Source: CAZQKE01 sp964593865
GTDB taxonomy: Bacteria > Chloroflexota > Anaerolineae > JAAYZQ01
Direction of reading: 5' to 3'
Assembly: GCA_964593865.1 (NCBI GenBank)
Contig: CAZQKE010000059.1
Span: forward strand, 1 to 13,680
DNA: 13,680 nt
A program made the position numbers and the translations under genes. The notes beneath the pieces are model-generated. The model was not told where the DNA came from. It made no database searches and worked only from the letters and a program-made list of their open reading frames with translations. Within the stretch, counting starts at the first letter, position 1. Each line of letters starts with the position of its first letter. Below, piece after piece: positions 5,420 through 13,091 of the stretch.

Positions 5420-8053
5420 CTAGGGACCGACGGTTATCGTCCCCAGGGTGACACCGTCGCCCAGGTCTTCGCCGTGGGGGCCGGTTGCGGGCAGTCGTTC
5501 GCCCGTTTCGGGAAGGTAGACACCCAGGCGCAAGGTGTACTCCCCCGGAGGCAAGTCATCGGGCAGGAAAAGGCCGCGCCGCTCGGCGACGATCTCTCCT
5601 TCACTCCAGCCGCCCGCCGGAGGCACATGGCCCCCCGGCGCCACGTCGTTTTGTGTTACCAACCGACCGGTCCCATCCAGCAAATGGGTGAAGGCCGTTT
5701 CCCCCTGCCGGAGAGGGCCGATCTTTCGCCAAAAAAGGCTCAGCCGGACCACATCACCCGGCTGCCAAGTCCCCTCCGGTAGATCGTAGCCCGTCAACTC
5801 CACCCTCCCTCCGAACGTCGTGCCTGCCGTCGTCGTCGGTGTTTCGGGCAAAGGTCCCTGCGCCGTACCGTAGAGGATTAGCTGCAGACTACCGGACCAC
5901 GTATGGCTCGCCCGAAAGGCATGACGATCCAGCCATCTTTCGGCCCAATCCTGCACCGTCCCGGCGGCCGGGTCGCCCATTACCAGAAAGATGCGGTCGT
6001 AGTCGGCGGCGATCCCGGCCAGGGCTTCTTCCGACTCCGGGATCAGGAACACCTCTGCCGGACCTTCGTAATGGCCGACAAACGGCCCCACCAGTTCCGG
6101 CGGCGTCAGAAGAACGGCATCGCCCGCTTGCGTTTGCCCGGTCAGATCCCCGGCCAAGCCGATCACATACTCTACCGGATAGTCGGCAGGCAAGCGATAC
6201 CGCTGCCGGTAGAGATAGACCGTGTCACCGTCGGGCAGGGGGTAGGTTGTCTCCAGCTCAAAAGTTTGGGCAAAAAGAGGTGGCGGATCCTCCAAAATGG
6301 CATCAATGACCTCCTGCTGTGTCGGACCGGCCCCACCGTTCACTTTCTTGACGGCGATATAGTCATGAGCAAAGATGCGACGATACGGCGAACGTTCATC
6401 AAAGCGGTTGATGAGGCTTTCTACGCGCAGATGGGGGTACTCCGTCAAGATGAGGTAGTTGATCGGTCCGGCGTTGATCTGGCTGGTGTTGACCAACAGA
6501 CCTACGCTGGCCCGGTCCAACCCCCGTTCCCGGCGGTAGGATTCCATGCGGTCCAGCAGATCGTGATAAATGGCATAGCCGCTATCGGTTTCGCCCTCAT
6601 CGGGGAGCTGAATGTAGACACCCTGGGCAAAAGTGGTGGTCGGTCCCCAACCCGGCAGATCAATCGTCAAGGGCGGCAACAGGCGGTACACCGATTCGTA
6701 GGACAGGACAAAGAATTGCACCAATCCAAAAGCCAGGACAAGGGCCAACACCCCCCGGCGCACCCATCGCCACGGGAGTTTGAGCAAAGCTGCACCGCAA
6801 AGCAAAGCCACGGCAGGCAACACCGGCGTAAAGGCCCGCGTCTCCTGATAGATGGATAGGGTGAGCAGGACGTATCCCCCTCCGATCCAAGCCAGCACCG
6901 CCCACCCCTCAGGCCGGATGCGCCGCAAGGCCGGTCCTATTCCACCCCGGCGTCGCACAAACAGGATGGCGGCAAGTACCAGAACGAAGAAGAACAGGGC
7001 GAAGAGGAAGAAAGACATGTGTTCGTTGCCCAGCTTGCGAATGTAGTAGAGGTAGGTGTTCAAACGGTCCAGGCGCAGCTGCCGTCCCCGCGGATCGTCT
7101 ATGCCGTAGCCGTAAAGGGCTACCCGCTCCAAGAATTCAATGCGGGCCAAATACCAGGTGGAAGCCAGGGTGGCGGCCAGGAAAAAAGCAGCCAAAGCGT
7201 TGGACAGAGGCGCAGAAGGCAAAAGAGCAAAATACAGGGCCAGTGAGGCCAACGCCCACCACAGGGGAAAGAGGGCATCGCCCAGCACCAGGCCGCGGAT
7301 CGCTTCGCGGTTGGGCAGATACCAAAGCGCGGTCAGGGCCAGGCCCCCCAGCAGTGCGATCAGCAGCGGCTTCCCGTGAAGACGAGGACGTCGCCTCAAC
7401 CGCCGCCACAACATAGGCAACAGCCCCGCAGAGAGCACAATTGCCAAGATCGGCCCCGCAGCAAAAACGACAAAGGTCCGCTTGGTAAGCAAGCCCAACC
7501 CCAAACTCACACCAAAGGCCAAAGACGCTCCCTTTCGCCGAAACCCGTCGGTGGTCAGAAGCAGATAAACGGTCAAGGAGACCATGCCCGTCAGCGCAAA
7601 TTCCAGGTAAAAGTAGCGCGACATGGCATAAAACATGGGAAAGATAGAGAGAAGAACCACCCCTACCAACCCCAGCGTCCGTCCTCCCCAGCGGCGACCG
7701 ATGCCGTAGGTAGAGATCAGGGCGACGACCAGATAGACGATGTTGACCATCGTGGCCACATCCGCCGACCGACCGAACAGAGCGTACATGATTGAAGCCG
7801 AAGCGGGGAAGAAGGGAGGACGCACCGGATCGCCGGTCATCACATTGAACAGAGAACGGAGGCCCGGCGTGCGGAGCATTTGGGCATAATTCAGGCTCTG
7901 GGCCAAATGGCGAGGCTTATCCCAGCCGGTGGAAGTAACGTTTGTCTTGAGCCAAACCCAGTTATTGACGGTATAAAAGAGAACCAGCCCCCCGATCAGC
8001 AGCCAGGGGGCCAGCCGCACCGGCCAGGATGTTGTCCTGCGTTGCTCGGTCAT
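5420..8053 (-). CDS. GT-C family membrane glycosyltransferase-like protein (ArnT/PMT, GT39 type)
   Basis: The 877-aa product has about ten hydrophobic helices in its first ~450 residues, including 14-34, 101-118, 126-145, 150-167, 177-212, 229-245, 262-300, 347-366, 384-401 and 408-450. A charged loop after the first helix (STGWDKPRHLAQS, 41-53) is where GT-C enzymes carry their catalytic acidic residue. IYQETRAFTPVLPAVALL (401-418) resembles the family's late membrane segment. Such enzymes transfer sugars from polyprenyl-phosphate donors at the outer face of the membrane; acceptor and sugar are unknown here. Residues ~465-735 are extracytoplasmic and unassigned. About 745-877 form the beta-rich module with WQPGDVVRLSLFW, FTHLLDGTGRLVTQND and YTLRLGVYLPETGERL, typical of long Chloroflexota proteins. 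The start at 8053 (MTEQRR) fits the promoter; its Shine-Dalgarno is weak. A start at 8176 would lie upstream of that promoter and is rejected. Confidence 0.85.
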   Translation of the reverse strand: MTEQRRTTSWPVRLAPWLLIGGLVLFYTVNNWVWLKTNVTSTGWDKPRHLAQSLNYAQMLRTPGLRSLFNVMTGDPVRPPFFPASASIMYALFGRSADVATMVNIVYLVVALISTYGIGRRWGGRTLGLVGVVLLSIFPMFYAMSRYFYLEFALTGMVSLTVYLLLTTDGFRRKGASLAFGVSLGLGLLTKRTFVVFAAGPILAIVLSAGLLPMLWRRLRRRPRLHGKPLLIALLGGLALTALWYLPNREAIRGLVLGDALFPLWWALASLALYFALLPSAPLSNALAAFFLAATLASTWYLARIEFLERVALYGYGIDDPRGRQLRLDRLNTYLYYIRKLGNEHMSFFLFALFFFVLVLAAILFVRRRGGIGPALRRIRPEGWAVLAWIGGGYVLLTLSIYQETRAFTPVLPAVALLCGAALLKLPWRWVRRGVLALVLAFGLVQFFVLSYESVYRLLPPLTIDLPGWGPTTTFAQGVYIQLPDEGETDSGYAIYHDLLDRMESYRRERGLDRASVGLLVNTSQINAGPINYLILTEYPHLRVESLINRFDERSPYRRIFAHDYIAVKKVNGGAGPTQQEVIDAILEDPPPLFAQTFELETTYPLPDGDTVYLYRQRYRLPADYPVEYVIGLAGDLTGQTQAGDAVLLTPPELVGPFVGHYEGPAEVFLIPESEEALAGIAADYDRIFLVMGDPAAGTVQDWAERWLDRHAFRASHTWSGSLQLILYGTAQGPLPETPTTTAGTTFGGRVELTGYDLPEGTWQPGDVVRLSLFWRKIGPLRQGETAFTHLLDGTGRLVTQNDVAPGGHVPPAGGWSEGEIVAERRGLFLPDDLPPGEYTLRLGVYLPETGERLPATGPHGEDLGDGVTLGTITVGP

Positions 8054-8095
8054 GGTCGTTTTCTTGCCACGGTCTGCACCTTGTTTGATGCGCCC

Positions 8096-8124
8096 ATTAT
8101 ACCTGTGACCCGGCAGGCTGTCAA
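8096..8124 (-). promoter_or_regulatory. Perfect-consensus sigma70 promoter for the GT-C gene
   Basis: On the minus strand, -35 TTGACA (complement of 8119-8124) and -10 TATAAT (complement of 8096-8101) have an exact 17-bp spacer. All twelve hexamer bases match consensus. The implied leader is about 36 nt and lacks a clear Shine-Dalgarno, so strong transcription may be paired with modest translation initiation. Confidence 0.88.
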
Positions 8125-8231
8125 TTGCCGCTCTCCGCATCCCCAAGGCCCTGCCATGAAAACCCTCACAAAACACTGCACCCCTCCCATGTGGATTCGC
8201 CGATCATGTGCAGCAGAGGAGAGCGATCTTT

Positions 8232-8260
8232 TTGCGCGAATCCTCCCTCTGTGGCACAAT
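8232..8260 (+). promoter_or_regulatory. Probable promoter for the UroD-family gene
   Basis: TTGCGC (8232-8237) and CACAAT (8255-8260) are 17 bp apart. The -10 box ends 19 bases before the ATG, the same distance as in front of uvrB. The hexamers are weaker than those of the opposing promoter in this divergent 226-bp region. Confidence 0.5.
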
Positions 8261-8279
8261 GGAGTCGGGAGGTGAGACG

Positions 8280-9269
8280 ATGACCGCAATGACCAAGCGG
8301 GAACGACTGGAAGCAACGATCCACGGCGAGGCAACCGACCGCCCGCCGGTGGCCCTGTGGCGACATTTTCCCGGCGACGACCAGGACCCGGAGGCGTTAG
8401 CCGCTTCGACGCTGGCCTTCCAGCGGCAGTACGATTTTGATTTCATCAAGGTCATGCCCGCCAGCAGTTCCTGCATCCGCGATTGGGGAGTAGAGGACGT
8501 CTGGGAAGGCAACCAGGAAGGAACACGTCGCTACATCCACCGCCCCGTGTGCGAGCCGGAGGATTGGCTGACCCTCCGGCCCCTTGACCCGGAGCGGGGA
8601 GCGTTGGGCGACCAACTCCGCTGCCTGGAACTGATCCGCAGAGCAGTGGGCGAAGAGACACCCTTCATCCACACCATCTTCAATCCCCTCTCCCAGGCTA
8701 AAAACCTTGCCGGCCCGGAGCGACTGATCGTCCACCTGCGCTACTACCCGGAGGCGGTTCTGGCCGGGCTGGAGACCATCGCCGTGACGACGGAACGATT
8801 CATCGCCGCCGCCCGCAAGCGGGGCATCAGCGGCATCTTTTTGGCGGTGCAACACGCCACGGTGGAGATTCTCGGCGAAGAAGAGTACCGACGGTTCGGC
8901 GTGCCTTTTGACCGCCGTCTCCTGGCCGCTGCCGAGGGGTTGTGGCTCAACGTGCTACACATCCACGGCAGCCACATCATGTTCGGTCTGCTGGCCGACT
9001 ATCCGGTGCAGGTGGTCAATTGGCACGACAGGGAGACCCCGCCAAGCCTGCGGGAAGGGCAGGAACGGTTCGGCGGGGCAGTTCTGGGCGGCCTGAGCCG
9101 TTGGGAGACAATGTTGCGCGGCACGCCTGCCGACGTGCGCCACGAGGCCCAAGATGCCTTTGCCCAGACCGGCGGGCGGCGGTTCATCCTGGGGACGGGT
9201 TGCGTGACACCTATCACTGCACCCTGGGCCAACCTGCGGGCAGCACGGCAGGCGGTGGAAACAGGCTAA
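8280..9269 (+). CDS. Uroporphyrinogen decarboxylase family protein (methyltransferase-like branch)
   Basis: The 329-aa product has the URO-D TIM-barrel pattern: an N-terminal MTKRERLEATIHGEATDRPPVALWRHF (4-30), FDFIKVMP on strand 1, HTIFNPLSQA (131-140), and the closing GGRRFILGTGCVTPITAPWANLRAA (298-322). It lacks the Arg-rich RQAGRYLPEY loop of true HemE, where RHFPGDDQD stands instead, so haem synthesis is unlikely. The corrinoid methyltransferase branch (MtaA/MtbA type) binds zinc through His-x-Cys and a late Cys; here the first site is HIHG (H227, H229) and C308 lies in GTGC. A zinc site of altered ligands is possible. No corrinoid protein gene is nearby. The ATG at 8280 has GGGAGGTGA five bases upstream; an in-frame start at 8208 has no such support. 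Substrate unknown. Confidence 0.87.
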   Translation: MTAMTKRERLEATIHGEATDRPPVALWRHFPGDDQDPEALAASTLAFQRQYDFDFIKVMPASSSCIRDWGVEDVWEGNQEGTRRYIHRPVCEPEDWLTLRPLDPERGALGDQLRCLELIRRAVGEETPFIHTIFNPLSQAKNLAGPERLIVHLRYYPEAVLAGLETIAVTTERFIAAARKRGISGIFLAVQHATVEILGEEEYRRFGVPFDRRLLAAAEGLWLNVLHIHGSHIMFGLLADYPVQVVNWHDRETPPSLREGQERFGGAVLGGLSRWETMLRGTPADVRHEAQDAFAQTGGRRFILGTGCVTPITAPWANLRAARQAVETG

Positions 9270-9287
9270 CGGCCCGTCTCTGCCGTT
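9268..9287 (+). terminator. Small hairpin at the UroD-family stop codon
   Basis: AACGGC and GCCGTT pair across an 8-nt loop, overlapping the TAA stop. The stem is only 6 bp and no U-run follows, so its role as a terminator is weak. Confidence 0.3.
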
Positions 9288-9588
9288 GCAACCTCTTCCG
9301 ATAGGACGATGCGGACCTCCGGCTTCCGCCCAACGCTTCGACCACGCAGCGAAGGAGGGAGGGACGTGTCCCGCCTTGCCGCCTTCCGACCCGGTGCCGA
9401 CCGGTTCGGCCAAATGCTCCCGGCTCAACCGCGCATGAGGGGTAAGCAGGTCGGTTCGGAATGCGTGGACCGGATCTATCGTGCCATGGCGACACGGCCG
9501 GCGTCCGCGTTTTCCCCACGACCGACTGCGCGGGGAGTACTGCTCATCAGACGCCGGTCAGGAGAAAAGGTACGGGAGGTGTGAAGTC
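9288..9588. other. Non-coding interval before the NERD-helicase, with nested inverted repeats
   Basis: No convincing gene is seen. Short ORFs on both strands have Arg/Pro/Gly-rich, low-complexity translations typical of GC-rich spacer. It contains GGGAC-GT-GTCCC at 9361-9372 and a nested fold: CCGGCGTC (9498-9505) pairs with GACGCCGG (9550-9557) around an inner stem CCCC (9514-9517) / GGGG (9532-9535). The nested fold ends 16 bases before the Shine-Dalgarno of the next gene. No clear promoter or riboswitch was recognised. Confidence 0.5.
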
Positions 9589-11292
9589 ATGGCTCGGATG
9601 TTTCCTGCGGCTTTGGACCCCGATACCCAATCGGCCGCCGAGCGGAGGCTTTACGAAATTTTTGCCCGCGAATTGGACGATGAGTGGACCGTCTTCCACC
9701 ACGTCAAGTGGATCGGCAATGACGACCGGGGCCGCCCCCGCGACGGCGAGACCGACTTTGTTGTCGCCCATCCCCACCTGGGCGTCCTGGTCATCGAAGC
9801 AAAGGGAGGGCGTATCCGTTTCGACGAAACCGGCGGTCGTTATATCAGCACCGACCGCCACGGCGTGGATCACGACATCGGCGATCCGTTCGAAAAGGCC
9901 ACCGGGGACAAACACACCCTTATCGCCAAGCTGCGCTCCATGCCCGGCTGGCCCCGGCGACGGGTGGTGTTCGGCCATGCGGTGGCCTTTCCCGACGCCG
10001 TCATCGAAGCCGATTGGCTGCGGCCCAACGCCCCCCGTGCGATCATCATAGACGCCCTGGACCTGATGTCGTTGGAGGAGCGGTTGCGGGGGGCATTGGC
10101 CTTCTGGCGGGGCCGGTATCCCGGCGATACACCGCCCGGCCGCGACGGCGTCGAGGTGCTGGCGCGCTTGCTGGGCCAATCGCGTCACATCCGCCACCCC
10201 TTGCTCTCGGAGCAAGCCCGCGCCGATCAACAGGCCATCGTCCGCCTGACCGAGCGGCAATATCGCTACCTGCGCTTCCTCAGCGGGCAAAGACGGGCGG
10301 CCATTGCCGGGTGCGCCGGGTCGGGCAAGACCTTTCTGGCCGTAGCCAAGGCCCGTCAACTGGCCGACGAAGGGCTGAAGGTGCTCCTGACCTGCTACAA
10401 CCGTGCCCTGGCCGATCACCTGGGCGACGCACTGGGCTACCGGCAGCAGTTTGATGTCCTAAACTTTCATCAGCTCTGTTTCCATTGGGCCAGGCGGGCG
10501 GGGAAACCGATCTCGTACCGGGAGAACCCACCACCCGATTATTTCACCCACGAGCTGCCCAACGCCCTGTTGGAAGCGGTCGCGGAACTGGGGCCGCAAT
10601 ACGACGCCATCGTTGTAGACGAAGGGCAGGACTTTCGGGCCGAGTGGTGGGAGGTGTTGCCCTGGTTGCTGCACGACCCTGTCGACGGCATCTTGTACAT
10701 CTTTTACGACGACAATCAGCGGCTGTATCGTGACCGGGGCGCGATCCCCATCGAAACCGCGCCCTATGTGCTGAACGAGAACTGCCGCAACACCAAGCGT
10801 GTGTTTGACGTGGTGAGCTGCTTCTACCGGGGGGAGGAACCGCCCATCGTGCTCGGTCCGGAGGGCCTGCCGGTTGAGATCATTGAATACGCCGGTGAGC
10901 AGGAGGGCCTAACCCGGCTCCGCAAGGTGCTGCACCGCCTGCTGAACGAAAACCGTTTTGCCCCCGACGAAATCGCCGTACTCACGGCCAGGGGGACCCG
11001 GTCCAGCCGCATCCTGGGCCGGCGTCTGGGCAACGTTCAGCTGACCGACCGGTTGCCCCTGGAACCGGGGGAGGTCTTTGCCACCACCGTCCGGCGCTTC
11101 AAAGGGTTGGAGCGCCCGGCCATCGTCCTCTGCGAAGTAGACGGCGGGGTACCGCCCCAGGAGGCCGAAAGGCTGCTTTACGTCGGCACGTCGCGGGCCA
11201 GGGCCTACCTGGTGGTCTTGCTGGGCCGGGACGCGCCGGACATGGTGTACCGCGCCCTAGCCGCGCAACTTTCAAAGAACCCCACAAAATGA
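9589..11292 (+). CDS. NERD nuclease-domain / superfamily 1 (UvrD-like) DNA helicase fusion
   Basis: The 567-aa product joins a NERD domain to a compact helicase. The NERD part (about 15-130) has the restriction-nuclease-like core GETDFVV (D56) and VLVIEAKGG (E70, K72). The helicase follows: a Q-motif region LTERQYRYLRFL (220-231), Walker A GCAGSGKT (241-248), Walker B VVDEGQDF (342-349, with DEGQ), motif III FYDDNQRLY (372-380), motif IV ENCRNT (397-402), motif V VRRFKGLERPAIVL (501-514) and motif VI LLYVGTSRAR (529-538). The 1B/2B inserts of UvrD/Rep are largely missing, which explains the short length. NERD-helicases are thought to process DNA; substrate and role are not established for this one. 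The ATG at 9589 has GGGAGGTG nine bases upstream, and the NERD fold begins shortly after it. It stands alone on this strand and converges on the next gene with 35 bp between stops. Confidence 0.92.
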   Translation: MARMFPAALDPDTQSAAERRLYEIFARELDDEWTVFHHVKWIGNDDRGRPRDGETDFVVAHPHLGVLVIEAKGGRIRFDETGGRYISTDRHGVDHDIGDPFEKATGDKHTLIAKLRSMPGWPRRRVVFGHAVAFPDAVIEADWLRPNAPRAIIIDALDLMSLEERLRGALAFWRGRYPGDTPPGRDGVEVLARLLGQSRHIRHPLLSEQARADQQAIVRLTERQYRYLRFLSGQRRAAIAGCAGSGKTFLAVAKARQLADEGLKVLLTCYNRALADHLGDALGYRQQFDVLNFHQLCFHWARRAGKPISYRENPPPDYFTHELPNALLEAVAELGPQYDAIVVDEGQDFRAEWWEVLPWLLHDPVDGILYIFYDDNQRLYRDRGAIPIETAPYVLNENCRNTKRVFDVVSCFYRGEEPPIVLGPEGLPVEIIEYAGEQEGLTRLRKVLHRLLNENRFAPDEIAVLTARGTRSSRILGRRLGNVQLTDRLPLEPGEVFATTVRRFKGLERPAIVLCEVDGGVPPQEAERLLYVGTSRARAYLVVLLGRDAPDMVYRALAAQLSKNPTK

Positions 11293-11327
11293 CATAGGCA
11301 AAGGTGGTTCCCAAAACTGCGCACCCA

Positions 11328-13091
11328 CTACCCGGTCGGTCGGCGGTCCCGCAGGATGGCGATCTCTTGCTGAAAGATGCGGCGCAGGATGGCGATAGAG
11401 ACGGCGTAGGTGGCGTCCACACCAAAGTAGGACAGGCTTTTGGAGAGTAAGCTCTGCCGCCGACTGTAGGGCGTGTCGGAAGCATAGTGGATGATGCCGA
11501 TGTCATAGGGAGCGTTGATGAACAGGTTGACGATCTCGTTGACCGGATAACGCTTGGGATAGATGTTTTCGTACACACCGCTGAGGTACGGCCCGGCCTC
11601 CATCTCAATATCGGTGTAGCCTTCTTTGTAAAAGACGCTCACAAAGTCTTTGTTTTGCAAGAATGTGCCCCGTACCGTCACCGCCTTTTGGTTGTCAAAG
11701 ACACTGCCCTGGGAGAGATAAGGAGCGACATCACTGGCCACAAAGCAATTCTTGAACAGAAAAGTGTTTTGGGAGTGCTCGTCATAGACCACGTTGGGGA
11801 TCATCACATCGCCGACCTGCCCGTTGAGGGTGGCCGCCTTGCCCATGAAATAGACCCCCTGCAGTTCACCCAGGTTGGCCGCCACCTGGCTGAAAATTTG
11901 ATAGGCAGCCATACCCAACGGATAGTCTACGTTGAAAATAACGGCGTTGCTTTCCTGCAGCAGCTCCATGCCGTCCACGTGCACCCGTCGATCGAACCGG
12001 TCAGGGCAGAGAGATTTGATTTCAATAACCTGGGCCACCACATCCAGGTAGAGAGGGTTTTCCACCTGGAACAGTCCGCAGCGGCGGTGGAATTCCTGCA
12101 TGGCAGCCTGTTTGGCCGTTTGCGCCTCGGCGTCGCCATAACGCAGATACTTGCCCAGGGCATAATAGAGCAAATTTTCCAACCGCTCGTCGCTCTGCCC
12201 CGATTTGATGCGCCGATAGCGATACCACAGGTTCTCCGGGTTGGCTGCCTCCAAGAAAGCGGCCAGTTCCGGCTCAATGGCTTGCGCATAGCCGCTCAAC
12301 AGGTTCACCAGGCTGTGGGTGTTGGAGGAGACGAAATAGACGGGCCGGTAAAAGAGATCGCTTTGCAAATAGCGGTTCACCTCTTGGGAGATGGTGTACC
12401 ACCAGCCGTCGGTGGCGCGGCGATAGTCGGTCAGGGAACCGGCCAGCAGGCGGAGGGCCATGTCCTTGCGCTTCCGCCCCACCTGAAGCAGATTATCCCA
12501 GAGGGACATCCCCCATGCCGCCTGTAACTTGACAAAGTCATCGGCGGAAATCCCCAACGTCTCGGTCACCCGCCCCACTTCTTCCGGCGAAAGGGGCTGT
12601 CCTCCGGAGACATGGGTCTCGATGCGGGCCAAGATCGGTGTGCCGACCAACCGCGCATGGAGCTTGTTCCACTCAATCTGGTAGGCGGTCAGCATGGGGA
12701 TCAGGTCGTCAATGTCCGAGACGCTGGCGATAAAGGCAGCCAGGGTGCTTTCGCCATCAAAGAACATCTTGCGGCGGCGCGAATGGGCCGTCACCGGCTG
12801 CCATTTCTCCACATGGGGGTACCCCCGCCGTTTGAACACCTCATCCGACTGCCCCATGAGCACCAGGCGCACCTGGGGCATACATTGGGGCAATCGCATG
12901 ACGCTGTAGACAAAGGCCGAAATGTCGGGCGTGGGGTCATCCGCCCCGACGTGCAGGCTGGAATTCATGGCCGAGTGGGTTTCTTCCAGGGAGCGCACAC
13001 GGATGTCGCTGCTGGAACGCAACAGCGAATAGTAGGTGCGCATGTACAATTCAATCTCTTCGTTGCCACGGGAGGGAACGTCTCGGATCAT
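11328..13091 (-). CDS. Conserved two-domain protein with a nucleoside phosphorylase/nucleosidase-like C-terminal half (possibly DUF6909)
   Basis: The 587-aa product has an N-terminal part (about 1-350) that is helical and contains VYSVMRLPQCMPQVRLVLMG (61-80) and SRRRKMFFDGESTLAAF (104-120). These resemble what I recall of the DUF6909 family (unchecked). The C-terminal part (about 370-575) follows the PNP/AMP-nucleosidase layout: VIFNVDYPLGMAAYQIF (384-400), then GKAATLNGQVGDVMIP (417-432) at the base/phosphate loop, YTDIEMEAG (492-500) matching the ribose-binding E-M-E, and IIHYASDTP (533-541) with Asp539 at the catalytic position. The closing amphipathic helix also fits. No membrane segment or signal peptide is present. 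The ATG directly follows the TGA of the upstream gene, so translation is probably coupled. Function is not established; base hydrolysis or phosphorolysis of a nucleotide is an inference from motifs. Confidence 0.85.
   Translation of the reverse strand: MIRDVPSRGNEEIELYMRTYYSLLRSSSDIRVRSLEETHSAMNSSLHVGADDPTPDISAFVYSVMRLPQCMPQVRLVLMGQSDEVFKRRGYPHVEKWQPVTAHSRRRKMFFDGESTLAAFIASVSDIDDLIPMLTAYQIEWNKLHARLVGTPILARIETHVSGGQPLSPEEVGRVTETLGISADDFVKLQAAWGMSLWDNLLQVGRKRKDMALRLLAGSLTDYRRATDGWWYTISQEVNRYLQSDLFYRPVYFVSSNTHSLVNLLSGYAQAIEPELAAFLEAANPENLWYRYRRIKSGQSDERLENLLYYALGKYLRYGDAEAQTAKQAAMQEFHRRCGLFQVENPLYLDVVAQVIEIKSLCPDRFDRRVHVDGMELLQESNAVIFNVDYPLGMAAYQIFSQVAANLGELQGVYFMGKAATLNGQVGDVMIPNVVYDEHSQNTFLFKNCFVASDVAPYLSQGSVFDNQKAVTVRGTFLQNKDFVSVFYKEGYTDIEMEAGPYLSGVYENIYPKRYPVNEIVNLFINAPYDIGIIHYASDTPYSRRQSLLSKSLSYFGVDATYAVSIAILRRIFQQEIAILRDRRPTG

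Noticed and set aside
5903..6859. 318-aa plus-strand open frame opposite the GT-C gene
   Set aside because: It is antisense to a long gene with a perfect promoter, and its translation has no recognisable features.
8054..8176. Upstream start giving a 918-aa GT-C protein
   Set aside because: The extension would cover the perfect promoter, is not hydrophobic or family-like, and the initiation site at 8053 fits the membrane topology.
9309..9584. 91-aa plus-strand ORF and overlapping minus-strand ORFs in the spacer
   Set aside because: Low-complexity Arg/Pro/Gly translations, no clear ribosome site, all frames similarly open as expected in GC-rich spacer.
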